A stretch of DNA of 64,000 bases, taken from assembly GCF_000415985.1 (NCBI RefSeq), contig NZ_KE356561.1:1671487-1735486 (forward strand). Direction: 5' to 3'. The stretch is from Haloquadratum walsbyi J07HQW2 (lineage in GTDB: Archaea > Halobacteriota > Halobacteria > Halobacteriales > Haloferacaceae). A program made the position numbers and the translations under genes. Shown one piece after another: positions 1 to 8,301 of the stretch. Within the stretch, counting starts at the first letter, position 1; every line of letters starts with the position of its first letter. Under the pieces are notes generated by a model, which saw only the letters and a list, made by a program, of their open reading frames with translations, made no database searches and was not told where the DNA came from.

Positions 1-692
1 ACAACGGCTGCTGTGTCAGCTTCTGATTCAATTGCAGTTGCAATATCGTTATATGGGGTTATCGAAAGCGGGAATCCATCTTGGATCTCAACAAGTAGCT
101 CAGATTCAAGTTTTGAGAGCCCGCCAGTTGCTTCTTCAGAAATTCGTGTTGCGGATACATCAGTCTCTGAGACGCTCTCTCTAGCAAACGTATCTGTATT
201 GACAACAGGAAATTCGAGGTCAATATAATAGTCAGTTAGCATTGGTAGAGCCAAAATCTCACAATCTGTTTTTGTCTCAATTGAATCAAGTATGCTATCG
301 CGTTTCTCACGAGCACCCGCGGTGACGACAAACCACATGTTCCACTCGTGATTGCGACGATAATTATGATTCACCTGCTGATATTCATTGATAGTGGTAG
401 CAACATCGTCAAAACAACCTGCAGGTGCTGAAACGGCTGCTAGTGTCGAACTTCCAATAACAGGTGGATTCAGAACAGCACCGAATCGTCGGAAAATACC
501 TATTTCACGAAGCTGACGAACTCGAGTGAGTGCATCCGTCTCAGAGATATCAAGCTCTCGACCAACAACTCGAAACGGTCGTTGAGTGATCGGGAATCCA
601 CTTTGATATTCATCGATGAGCGCGGCATCGATAACGTCAAGTTCAATATCAAGATCGTGTCCCCAAGTTGTCTCTAAGGCGGTCTCACTCAT
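1..692 (-). CDS. Fused siroheme decarboxylase AhbA/AhbB-like protein (C-terminus beyond window)
   Basis: About 230 codons are visible and the frame stays open to base 1, so the C-terminus lies outside the window. The start ATG at 692 follows an in-frame stop, which fixes it. An N-terminal winged helix of AsnC/Lrp type is followed by the family signature HNYRRNHEWNMWF (residues about 110-122). A second GFPL...P...IA segment begins near residue 207, the start of a second decarboxylase-type module, so this looks like the fused AhbA-AhbB form. Family knowledge: these proteins decarboxylate siroheme to 12,18-didecarboxysiroheme in the alternative haem route. They resemble Lrp regulators but are enzymes. 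An Lrp-type regulator is the alternative, made unlikely by the HNY..H..N.WF motif. Confidence 0.85.
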   Translation of the reverse strand, partial: MSETALETTWGHDLDIELDVIDAALIDEYQSGFPITQRPFRVVGRELDISETDALTRVRQLREIGIFRRFGAVLNPPVIGSSTLAAVSAPAGCFDDVATTINEYQQVNHNYRRNHEWNMWFVVTAGAREKRDSILDSIETKTDCEILALPMLTDYYIDLEFPVVNTDTFARESVSETDVSATRISEEATGGLSKLESELLVEIQDGFPLSITPYNDIATAIESEADTAAV

Positions 693-934
693 TGTGATTC
701 ATACACACCCAGATAACCTAGATATTTCGGAGTGACTCGACATACGAAGCATATGTGTGATTTTAGAATTGGTTATAAACACTAAATAATATCTGTATGT
801 CGCTTCCCGATGTCAATATACGATATCATGACCGGTTTGCTCATGAGTCGCAGTGGTAGTTCTTCACGCTGTCAAAATATCGTTTAACAAAGCCAAACGG
901 ACAATTTTTGTTGTCCACGCACATTATGCTTGAT

Positions 935-2014
935 ATGGCACAAGCGCCCGAAGCCGCCGAGTCTGAATTTGGTGAGTGGCCACTCAAGCGTCTCATGACA
1001 GAAGTCGTTGGGTCAGGAGTCAAATCTGCGGGAGATATGTCTCGTGAGCAGGCTACAGACGCAATTCGGCGTATCCTTGCCCGTGAACCTGATCAGACAA
1101 CGCTTGGAGCCTTTTGGCTTGCCAATCGTTGGAAACATAATGTGGCGCCAGAGCTTGCTGCATACGCTGATGTCGTTGCTGAGGATGTAACCACTGCAGT
1201 GCCAGATGCTGACCCAGTTGATTGTGGCGCGAACTACGACGGCAAAGGCGACACTGCAATTCTTGGCGCAGCTGCTGGCATCGTCGCTGCTGGCGCAGGA
1301 ACACCTGTTGTTGTCCACTCAGGCGATCGTGTCCCAACACAGAAACAGGATGCATACAAGCACGTGCTTGATGAACTTGGGATCCAGACCGAAATTGAAC
1401 CAACAGAGAGTGCAGCAATGGTCGATGAGACTGGATTTGGATTTTATTATCAGCCTGCGTTTGCACCTCATATCAATGCACTCAATGATCGTCGCGATAT
1501 GATGGGCGTTCGGACGTTTTTCAATACAATTGAGACAATCATGAATCCTGCAGAGGCTGATGTCCATCTTGGATCATTCTATCATCTTGCATTTGCAAAG
1601 AAGATGGTTGATACGTTCAAACAGATGGAGACGCAGCACCCACATCGAGTCGTTATGTTTCAGGGAATGGAGGGATACGATGACATTCGTCCTGGATATA
1701 CGAAGGTCGGTGAATGGACTGATGGCGAATTTACTGACTATGAGATTGAGACGCCTGAGTACGGCATGGACTTTGAATACGAAGATCTTGAGGTTAACCC
1801 TGACAATGTTGCCGGGGACTCCGCAGAATTAACCCGTGAGATTATTTCTGGTGATCGAACAGATTACTTCGTTGATGCCGTTACACTCAATGCTGCCTTC
1901 CGAATTTACGCTCGGGATGATGCAGAAACAATTGAATCAGGACTTGAGATGGCACATGAGAGTATCGAGTCCGGTGCGGCAGCAGCAGTGCTTCAGGACC
2001 TCCAGGCGTTCTAG
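935..2014 (+). CDS. TrpD-like glycosyltransferase family 3 protein, probably not a true anthranilate phosphoribosyltransferase
   Basis: A 359-residue protein with an N-terminal helical domain (FGEWPLKRLMTEV...) and a C-terminal nucleoside-phosphorylase-like domain, the fold of anthranilate phosphoribosyltransferase. Where TrpD has the GTGGD pyrophosphate loop, this protein reads GANYDGKGDT (about residue 93 onward), so PRPP binding is doubtful and another reaction is likely. VVVHSGDRVPTQKQ follows. No other trp gene is adjacent. In-frame TTG 908 and ATG 926 are alternative starts. I chose ATG 935 because MAQAPEA resembles the usual start of haloarchaeal relatives as I remember them. The true substrate is not evident from sequence. 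Confidence 0.75.
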   Translation: MAQAPEAAESEFGEWPLKRLMTEVVGSGVKSAGDMSREQATDAIRRILAREPDQTTLGAFWLANRWKHNVAPELAAYADVVAEDVTTAVPDADPVDCGANYDGKGDTAILGAAAGIVAAGAGTPVVVHSGDRVPTQKQDAYKHVLDELGIQTEIEPTESAAMVDETGFGFYYQPAFAPHINALNDRRDMMGVRTFFNTIETIMNPAEADVHLGSFYHLAFAKKMVDTFKQMETQHPHRVVMFQGMEGYDDIRPGYTKVGEWTDGEFTDYEIETPEYGMDFEYEDLEVNPDNVAGDSAELTREIISGDRTDYFVDAVTLNAAFRIYARDDAETIESGLEMAHESIESGAAAAVLQDLQAF

Positions 2015-2236
2015 AATATATTATTCGCGGTAGCTGTTGTCATATCAGTCAGATTAATATCAACTACCCGGTCACTCCGTGATAATTCGATTGTGTACCT
2101 CATCGATATTCGATACGACAGTGATCGACTCGGATGAGTGCACATACGAATGCAAAAGTAGACGATTACTCCGTGAGTGTGTCAAATATCACAGCATGAA
2201 AGACACAATTTAGTATCAGACGCTCAATTTTTAGTT

Positions 2237-2776
2237 ATGGTTGATGACCACGAAGTCGCTGATGAGAAAAACCCACTTGTCACCCTTGAGACGACACGCG
2301 GTGACATGACGCTTGAGCTGTTCGAACAGCGTGCTCCGCAGACGGTTGAGAACTTCCTTGGACTTGCAACAGGCGAAATAGAATGGAGCGATCCAGATAC
2401 TGGTGAGACACGAACAGATTCACTGTATGAAGGAACGATTTTCCATCGTATCATTCCGGAATTTATGATCCAAGGTGGTGACCCAGAGGGAACAGGTCGT
2501 GGTGGTCCAGGTTACACATTCGATGATGAGTTCCATGAGGATCTAAACCACGAGGGTGCTGGGATTCTTTCGATGGCAAATCGTGGACCAAACACAAATG
2601 GATCACAGTTCTTTATTACACTTGATTCACAACCGCATCTTAACGGCAAACATGCAGTGTTCGGGCATGTCATTGACGGGATGGATACTGTTGAGGATAT
2701 TGGGTCTGTCCCAACTGATCAAGATGATAAACCGATGCAGGATATTGAGATTGAATCTATCAGTATCGAGCAATGA
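2237..2776 (+). CDS. Cyclophilin-type peptidyl-prolyl cis-trans isomerase
   Basis: A cytoplasmic single-domain cyclophilin of 179 residues that catalyses Xaa-Pro isomerisation during protein folding. The catalytic block FHRIIPEFMIQGGDPEGTG contains the conserved Phe-His-Arg and the Gln-Gly-Gly-Asp of the active site. SMANRGPNTNGSQFFIT and NGKHAVFGHV complete the cyclophilin signature. There is no signal peptide. The reading frame is open upstream to GTG 2177, but the upstream residues do not look conserved and ATG 2237 begins MVDDHEVADEKNPL, so I prefer ATG 2237. It is monocistronic by spacing: about 220 bp from the TrpD-like gene and 90 bp from the ferredoxin gene. Confidence 0.93.
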   Translation: MVDDHEVADEKNPLVTLETTRGDMTLELFEQRAPQTVENFLGLATGEIEWSDPDTGETRTDSLYEGTIFHRIIPEFMIQGGDPEGTGRGGPGYTFDDEFHEDLNHEGAGILSMANRGPNTNGSQFFITLDSQPHLNGKHAVFGHVIDGMDTVEDIGSVPTDQDDKPMQDIEIESISIEQ

Positions 2777-2868
2777 TCTAATCCTCATCTAGATTTGATT
2801 TGATTTTGGCTATTATTTAGACGCATAGAACCGACATCGCAAAGAACATCGTCGACATATTTATTCAT

Positions 2869-3276
2869 ATGAGTGATATTGATACTGCCAACACTGACAT
2901 AAATCCGAATACAGATACTGATACTGATGCCGATATCAAGGACACGAATGAGTCTTTGAGTGCAAGTGACGTCGGATCATCAGACGCGCCACCAATTGCA
3001 GAAAAACCATATAAGATCATATTTGAAGCGAACAAATGCTTTGGTGCAGGTCGGTGTGCGGAGGTAGCAGATAACTGGGAAATGGATATTACATCTGGAC
3101 TTGCAAATCCAAAATCATTCTTTATTGGTGAGAATGAGCTTGATGAGAATATTCGTGCTGCGGAGGTGTGTCCAGCTAAAAAGGAAGCTGGAGTCATTCA
3201 CGTCGTTGATCGTCGTACCGATGAGGAGATAGCTCCAGATCCTCATGGTGATGGCACATTGAGTGTTGATTGGTAG
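2869..3276 (+). CDS. Single-cluster ferredoxin of 3Fe-4S/4Fe-4S type
   Basis: A protein of 135 residues. The first 45 residues are a low-complexity Asp/Thr/Asn/Ser tail. From about residue 45 comes a short ferredoxin domain: KCFGAGRCAEVAD (Cys-x5-Cys) and, about 45 residues later, VCPAKKE (Cys-Pro). This Cys-x5-Cys...Cys-Pro spacing is that of small 3Fe-4S ferredoxins such as those serving cytochrome P450 or other oxygenases, rather than the Cys-x2-Cys-x2-Cys 4Fe-4S type. It should act as a one-electron carrier in the cytoplasm. The partner is unknown, and no P450 or oxygenase gene is nearby. The acidic N-terminal tail fits halophilic adaptation. Confidence 0.82.
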   Translation: MSDIDTANTDINPNTDTDTDADIKDTNESLSASDVGSSDAPPIAEKPYKIIFEANKCFGAGRCAEVADNWEMDITSGLANPKSFFIGENELDENIRAAEVCPAKKEAGVIHVVDRRTDEEIAPDPHGDGTLSVDW

Positions 3277-3416
3277 TAAAGTCAATACATCTGAATCGAT
3301 AACTTACATAAAATATAGTATAAAACCCAATGTCAACGATGTCAATGAGGTATAATTCTCAGCACTGAAGCGAAACCAATATTTGCTAGACAATGAAATG
3401 CACAATACCGGCCGAG

Positions 3417-3425
3417 CAATTTATT
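3417..3425 (+). promoter_or_regulatory. Possible TATA box for tRNA-Leu
   Basis: An AT-rich aatttatta sequence about 50 bases before the tRNA 5' end resembles a haloarchaeal box A serving a tRNA with a short leader. Seen by eye only. Confidence 0.35.
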
Positions 3426-3469
3426 ATCGAACCCAGCGAGTCTGATAGTCATAAATTGTGAGTTCCGGC

Positions 3470-3554
3470 GCGGGGGTGGCTGAGCTAGGACAAAAGCGGC
3501 GGACTTAAGATCCGCTCCCGTAGGGGTTCATGGGTTCAAATCCCATCCCCCGCA
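3470..3554 (+). tRNA. tRNA-Leu (anticodon UAA)
   Basis: An 85-base class II tRNA. The acceptor stem GCGGGGG pairs with CCCCCGC before discriminator A at 3554. The anticodon loop is cttaaga with anticodon TAA, closed by a gcgga/tccgc stem. A long variable arm (ctcccgtaggggt) and the T-loop gttcaaat are present. CCA is not encoded and no intron is visible. A solitary transposon-end hairpin begins about 36 bases downstream. Confidence 0.97.
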
Positions 3555-3590
3555 TTTGACGTCTCTTTTATCAATATCTATCTCATAGTC

Positions 3591-3648
3591 TCTACAGAGA
3601 AGACAAGGCGAGTGCCTCGGGGGTCGGGGCTTGACCCCGACAGTTCAC
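3591..3648 (+). repeat. Solo TnpB-type right-end repeat with hairpin
   Basis: The unit reads TCTACAG, then ACAAGGCGAGTGCCTCGGGG, then a 7-bp hairpin (gtcgggg / ccccgac, loop cttga), then AGTTCAC. Related copies lie at 32440-32922, 47424-47476 and 60201-60250. The terminal GTTCAC matches the right end of the tnpB element at 16147, so I interpret this as a solitary IS200/IS605-type right end. No tnpB remains beside it. Confidence 0.6.
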
Positions 3649-3654
3649 GTTGAT

Positions 3655-4036
3655 ATGTCGAATCTCAATATAATAAGTTCTACAAAAATTAATGATCAGG
3701 TCGCTTCGACACTGGAGTATGTTACTGATGCCCGCGGAAATATGCCAGCGTATTTGAGTATTAAAGAAATTAATACACGTCATGACGCAGATACCGTAGT
3801 CACAGCCGATAAACTCTCTGGAGACATCGCGTCAATCAAGACAGTGTATGGGTAATTCAATGGATGCTGACCTAGCAGTTGAGTATTATACAAACGCGAC
3901 GATTACGATTGATTCTCCAACAGATAGTGATCATATCGGATATTATATCGGCTACTGGCTGGATAGATTCGTAAATCCAAATGAAACGTCACCGACATTC
4001 AATCGTACGGGCTCCGAGGCACGGGATGACTGGTAG
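3655..4036 (+). CDS. Small hypothetical protein, possibly one gene split by a +1 frameshift
   Basis: Two short overlapping frames. The first runs from ATG 3655 to the stop at 3855 (MSNLNIISSTKINDQV..., 66 residues). The second can start at ATG 3848 and ends at 4036 (62 residues). Skipping a single T after the Gly codon GGG near 3853 would join them into ...SIKTVYGNSMDADLAVEYY..., which reads as one smooth protein of about 126 residues. The first part looks like a small helix-turn-helix domain. I do not recognise the family. It may be a real two-gene pair, a decayed gene, or a sequencing frameshift. Confidence 0.4.
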
Positions 4037-4360
4037 AAGAAGACCAGCTCCTGAAAACGAGTTATATTCACTGTGCTATTGATACTAGATAGCAATTGAT
4101 AATTTAGAGTATACTGGCTCTCCCGGTGTCTTTTCGATTCATTACTTCTGCGGAGGACGTTTCTCAATGCGTTGGAATTGGAATCACAATCACAACCGAG
4201 AATATTTTATTGCACTACTCAGGTAGCTGTGGATTTGCTATATTCAACTTCTAGTTTTTGGAGAAGTATGGCGATTAGATAATATAGTATTGTTTACATT
4301 CACGGCACGACTGTCCGAGAATCAAACCCTTTTTATTGGCGACCTACAACGTCCGCTACA
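4037..4360. other. Intergenic stretch before cofG
   Basis: About 320 bases of AT-rich sequence with no coding frame I can support. Its last 30 bases carry the cofG core promoter described separately. Confidence 0.5.
4329..4337 (+). promoter_or_regulatory. Probable TATA box of cofG
   Basis: An AT-rich ctttttatt run is centred about 27 bases before ATG 4361, the spacing expected for a leaderless haloarchaeal transcript. No Shine-Dalgarno sequence is visible. Confidence 0.5.
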
Positions 4361-5539
4361 ATGTTTCCTGCGGCAGCAGAGTATGACATCAGTCTCACAG
4401 TGTCGCCCACTGATGTTAATCGGCTTCTCTCTGTGTCTCCAGCGGATGTCGACCCAGCAGCAGCGCTTACTTTCTCACGTAATGTCTTCATTCCGCTTAC
4501 AACCGCATGTCGATACACCTGCAGTTATTGCACATACTACGATGTTCCCGGTGAAGCAACGCTTCTCTCACCACAGGAAGTTCGTCATCGTGTCCAAGTT
4601 GGTGCAGATGCTGGCTGTACTGAGGCTCTTTTTACATTTGGTGACCGCCCAGACGATCGATATGAGGCGATTCATGCACAGTTGGATGTCTGGGGATTTG
4701 ATAACATAATCGAGTATCTTCAAATGTGTTGTCATATCGCAATTGAACAGGGACTGCTCCCACATTCAAATCCTGGCGATCTCACGGTGACAGATATTGA
4801 AACGCTCGCACCGGTCAACGCCAGTATGGGCGTCATGTTAGAGACGACCGCAGATATTGATGCCCATGCAGGCACTCGGCGCAAGACTCCAGGGCAACGA
4901 TTGAACACAATTCGTGCTGCGGGTGAGGTCGGGATCCCATTCACGACCGGATTACTCGTTGGGATTGGCGAGGGATGGCGTGATCGTGCTGAAAGTCTAC
5001 TCGCCATTCGTGAACTGCATGAGCGGTATGATCATATTCAAGAAGTAATCATTCAGAACGTTGTTCCGAATGAACGGTCGGATTTCGAGCAACCATCGGT
5101 TGCAACAATGCGGCGGGTAGTTGCGATGGCTCGTAGCTGCCTTCCAGAGTCTATCTCAGTTCAGGTTCCTCCAAATCTTTCACCAACTCGTGAGTTACTT
5201 GACTGCGGTGTTGATGATCTCGGTGGTGTCTCACCGGTTACAGAAGATTATATTAATCCGGACTACGCCTGGCCAGCACTTACTGAACTCACAGACATCG
5301 CAAGCAGCGCTGGTGTGCCACTACATGAGCGACTTCCAGTATATGATAGATATCTTCCAAAACAGATCAGACGAAAGGGATTCACTGGACAGCCAGCTGG
5401 TGGCAAGTGGCTTGCAGAATGTATCATCGATGCGATTGAGTCTGATGGGGTTCATGGTCAACGATATCGTGGTGTTGCCTGTCGAAATGGTCCCCTTAAC
5501 ACCAATCAGTCGATTAGCATCGGCGAGTCCGCAGATTAG
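4361..5539 (+). CDS. cofG: 7,8-didemethyl-8-hydroxy-5-deazariboflavin synthase subunit CofG
   Basis: A radical SAM enzyme of 392 residues. The motif CRYTCSYC (Cys50, Cys54, Cys57) binds the 4Fe-4S cluster. ALFTFGDRPDDRY, MLETTADIDAHAGTRRKTPG and PPNLSP are segments I associate with CofG. With CofH it makes the deazaflavin ring Fo, the redox core of coenzyme F420. The start is supported by the TATA-like element 27 bases upstream. In many haloarchaea cofC and cofG are neighbours; here cofC lies 24 kb away. cofH is 1 kb downstream on the opposite strand, across a convergent membrane-protein gene, so the two halves of Fo synthase are close but cannot share a transcript. Confidence 0.95.
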   Translation: MFPAAAEYDISLTVSPTDVNRLLSVSPADVDPAAALTFSRNVFIPLTTACRYTCSYCTYYDVPGEATLLSPQEVRHRVQVGADAGCTEALFTFGDRPDDRYEAIHAQLDVWGFDNIIEYLQMCCHIAIEQGLLPHSNPGDLTVTDIETLAPVNASMGVMLETTADIDAHAGTRRKTPGQRLNTIRAAGEVGIPFTTGLLVGIGEGWRDRAESLLAIRELHERYDHIQEVIIQNVVPNERSDFEQPSVATMRRVVAMARSCLPESISVQVPPNLSPTRELLDCGVDDLGGVSPVTEDYINPDYAWPALTELTDIASSAGVPLHERLPVYDRYLPKQIRRKGFTGQPAGGKWLAECIIDAIESDGVHGQRYRGVACRNGPLNTNQSISIGESAD

Positions 5540-5575
5540 CAGCTATGCGGCACTAGATATGGGTATCTAAATAAT

Positions 5576-6124
5576 CTATAGATCAAGCCATCGTGGAATA
5601 TATTTTCGTGTTATCGTATACCCACCGGCGATAACGATGCCAGCGAGTACAATTCCGCGAAGCCACCCATCGAAAGTAATCACCGCAGGTGCCGCGAGCA
5701 CAATGGTTAATGCAAAGTCTTCGGGCGCCCCATCGTATCGGATAATATACTGTGGCTGGAGCCACTGCCGTCGTGAATGGATATACACTGCGCGTTGTGA
5801 GGTGCGTTCCCACGGGCGCAGTTCTTCACCAGCGCCAAGCCAGTCTGAAAGAGAATGTATCCCAGCCGCCAGTAATCCAATAGAGACACCGACAGTGAGT
5901 ACGGATGGGGTTGTTATTGTGATGAGTCCAGTGACTCCTCCCGCAGCTGTATAATAAACCGGGAAGTGTAATGTCCGCCGGTGTGATCCAATAAATAAGT
6001 CAATATCAGGGAGTATCCCACCAATAATAGCACCGATGGCAGCAGGGATGGCGAAATTAGGCGTAAGAGTAGCCACAGAGACCGCAAGTAGCAATCCCGC
6101 AGCCACATGAGTCGTAACCATCAT
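5576..6124 (-). CDS. DUF457 (YdjM-type) membrane-bound metal-dependent hydrolase-like protein
   Basis: An integral membrane protein of 182 residues. The N-terminus has THVAAGLLLA and GGILPDIDLFIGSHRRTLHF, with the His, Pro-Asp-x-Asp and His-Arg-x-x-x-His residues typical of the DUF457/YdjM family. A third cluster, AAGIHSLSDWLGAGEELRPW, carries the later His and Asp. About four to five hydrophobic segments are visible, the last near the C-terminus. Family members are annotated as putative metal-dependent hydrolases, but the substrate is not established. It converges with cofG (36 bases apart). The start is MMVTTH at 6124; MVTTH one codon later is equally possible. Confidence 0.85.
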   Translation of the reverse strand: MMVTTHVAAGLLLAVSVATLTPNFAIPAAIGAIIGGILPDIDLFIGSHRRTLHFPVYYTAAGGVTGLITITTPSVLTVGVSIGLLAAGIHSLSDWLGAGEELRPWERTSQRAVYIHSRRQWLQPQYIIRYDGAPEDFALTIVLAAPAVITFDGWLRGIVLAGIVIAGGYTITRKYIPRWLDL

Positions 6125-6543
6125 TATTCCTAAGAGAAACTAACGGCTCTATGTAGATGTATTTATTTTATTCGTATGTTTTTACGACCGGTACAGAATA
6201 TTAATGAAGATCTCATATCGATAACTACGCGTTGTGCACCAGCTATTGTGTTCATTCTGCTAACTGAATGAATATGTCTCTATGCAGTGTCAGTTGAGTG
6301 TGTATAGACTATGCTGTACTGCATTTAGCTGAACGATTCACCTTCGTGTCATCTCACCCAGTGGATAGGATTTTTTTACATCAAGAGTCGGATTTACTGG
6401 GTTTTAGCTATTGTTGAATACTGCCCAACAGTTCAAGAGCTGCAATCTCACGAAGGCAGTTTCAGTCGATGATGTCGGACAAATAAAAAAGCATCGTGCA
6501 CACAGACATCATAGGATCTAAGCATATTGGCGCCTATACTATA
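6125..6543. other. Gene-free spacer between the DUF457 gene and cofH
   Basis: About 420 bases, AT-rich and without a supportable coding frame. A T-rich run (attttttta) near 6370 could act in termination. Nothing here matches the repeat families seen elsewhere in the window. Confidence 0.5.
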
Positions 6544-7956
6544 CTAGTCATCAGCAACGATACCTGGAGCAGTCAGTCCATTATCATCAGAGCCGAGTAA
6601 AGGCGTGCCATCCGCTCGCGGACCAAGTGTTGGTCCATGTATCCTAGCGTCTGGCGTAAGTTCATGTCGTCTGGTATAATCTGTTGACCGTTCTACAGGT
6701 GTTCGACCGATTGCAGAAATCATTTCAACGTAATCAGCAACAGAGCGGAATTCACCGTGTGTCCCCCCTGCACGTGTAGTGATTTCTTCAGAAAGGATCG
6801 TGCCCATGAAGTCATTTGCTCCACAATTTAGCAGTTTCAGTGCTTTTTCATCGCCGAATTTTACCCATGATGATTGAATATTATCGATGTTATCGAGGAA
6901 CAATCGGGAAACAGCGATCATCAATTCATCTTCAGCGTCACTTGCTCCGCCCGAGACGACACCGCGCTCATACAGTGGCGTGTTTTGATGGATAAATGAT
7001 AATGGGACAAATTCAGTGATTCCGCCAGTTCGATCTTGGAGTTCACGGACCCGATTTAGATGGGTGATTTGATGGGCAGCGTTTTCCACATGCCCATACA
7101 TGATTGTTGCTGTAACATCTAATCCAGCATTCACTGCGCCCTCGATTGCGGCTTCCCACTCTGCACTCGACATCTTGCCCGGGCAAATGACTTCTCGGAC
7201 TTCGTCGACCAGAATTTCTGCAGCGGTTCCGGGCGCAGAATCAAGACCTGCTTTTCGAAGTTCAGTGTAAATGTCTTCATACGACCAGTTGGTGCCACGG
7301 CGAGCGTGATGAGCTTCCTCAGGTGTAATTGAGTGAAGATGAACATCGTCAACTGACATCGCACGAAGTTGCTGAACATATGTGCCTGGATCCACTGTGT
7401 ATTTCTCTGGTGGTTTGTAATTCACCTGTCGTGCAGGATTGTCGTGGTTGGTAAGGATTTCTCGATGTTCGGCATTTAGGGCAAATGCAGGATGTAATCC
7501 AGAGACCGACGTCACTTCTGATATCCCACGGTCAACAGCTGCAGCAACAGTCTCTCGTGAGACTGCTGGTGTCTTTGTGAACCCGCCATGATCAGCGTCT
7601 GAGTTTGACTCAAATTGTTGTGAACTATCTTTGAAATTACAGAATAAGCATCCAGTGTTACATGCCGTCGTTACGTTGTTGTTGAGATTTGCAACGAATG
7701 TGACAGCATCGCCGACGCGTTCAGCGCGTCTTCGATCAGCAATTTCGAGCACTTTTCGTTTCCGTGCTGTATCAATTCCCGAAGAATCTGTTCCTGTAGT
7801 TATTAATTCGATCCCGTCAGCAATACTAAGTCGATCGCCAGTGCGGGCAGCGGCAAGAGCGTTCTCGAACGACTGATTGGTCGTTGGGCGAATCGAGAAT
7901 TCAAGATCTAATGTAGATTCAGATGTCTCATCAAACACCGCCTCGTCCGCATTCAT
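6544..7956 (-). CDS. cofH: 5-amino-6-(D-ribitylamino)uracil--L-tyrosine 4-hydroxyphenyl transferase CofH
   Basis: A radical SAM protein of about 470 residues, the CofH half of Fo synthase, which joins a tyrosine-derived radical to 5-amino-6-ribitylaminouracil. VANLNNNVTTACNTGCLFCN contains the Cys-x3-Cys-x2-Cys cluster ligands. SGLHPAFALN, TPGTAAEILVDEVREVICPG and FVPLSFIHQNTPLYERG are CofH segments. The frame is open to ATG 7983, but MNADEAVF at 7956 looks like the family start and I prefer it. About 35 C-terminal residues after the conserved end are low-complexity Gly/Asp/Pro. It works with CofG. Confidence 0.95.
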   Translation of the reverse strand: MNADEAVFDETSESTLDLEFSIRPTTNQSFENALAAARTGDRLSIADGIELITTGTDSSGIDTARKRKVLEIADRRRAERVGDAVTFVANLNNNVTTACNTGCLFCNFKDSSQQFESNSDADHGGFTKTPAVSRETVAAAVDRGISEVTSVSGLHPAFALNAEHREILTNHDNPARQVNYKPPEKYTVDPGTYVQQLRAMSVDDVHLHSITPEEAHHARRGTNWSYEDIYTELRKAGLDSAPGTAAEILVDEVREVICPGKMSSAEWEAAIEGAVNAGLDVTATIMYGHVENAAHQITHLNRVRELQDRTGGITEFVPLSFIHQNTPLYERGVVSGGASDAEDELMIAVSRLFLDNIDNIQSSWVKFGDEKALKLLNCGANDFMGTILSEEITTRAGGTHGEFRSVADYVEMISAIGRTPVERSTDYTRRHELTPDARIHGPTLGPRADGTPLLGSDDNGLTAPGIVADD

Positions 7957-7983
7957 ACCAACATACAGCATACCAGTATGCAA

Positions 7984-8301
7984 AAAGGAGCCGATATCGG
8001 CGGTTTATGACAGTGTCTATACAGTCACACGGGTCAATCAGATTATTGATACATATTAGGATACACCGCCGTTGTTTGAGCTGAAGAACTGAGTATATTT
8101 TATGGGTGTATCAAATGCAGTGAATTGTTTTTGGGTATATCCGATCATTGGATTGAGAGGCTTGTCTTAATTTGAATATCGATTTAGTCACTCAATGTAA
8201 TATTTCATTGATATGTTAATAGTTTTTGACATATTTATAAACGGGTCATGAGATTAATTTAATTGGAAGGCTTCTTACTCGCGGCTATCGCCCATGAGCG
8301 T
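7984..8301. other. Divergent intergenic region between cofH and purC
   Basis: Roughly 320-345 bases that should hold both divergent promoters. AT-rich blocks such as gttaatagtttttgacatatttata (8214-8238) are candidate box A elements for purC. No gene is seen. Confidence 0.45.
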
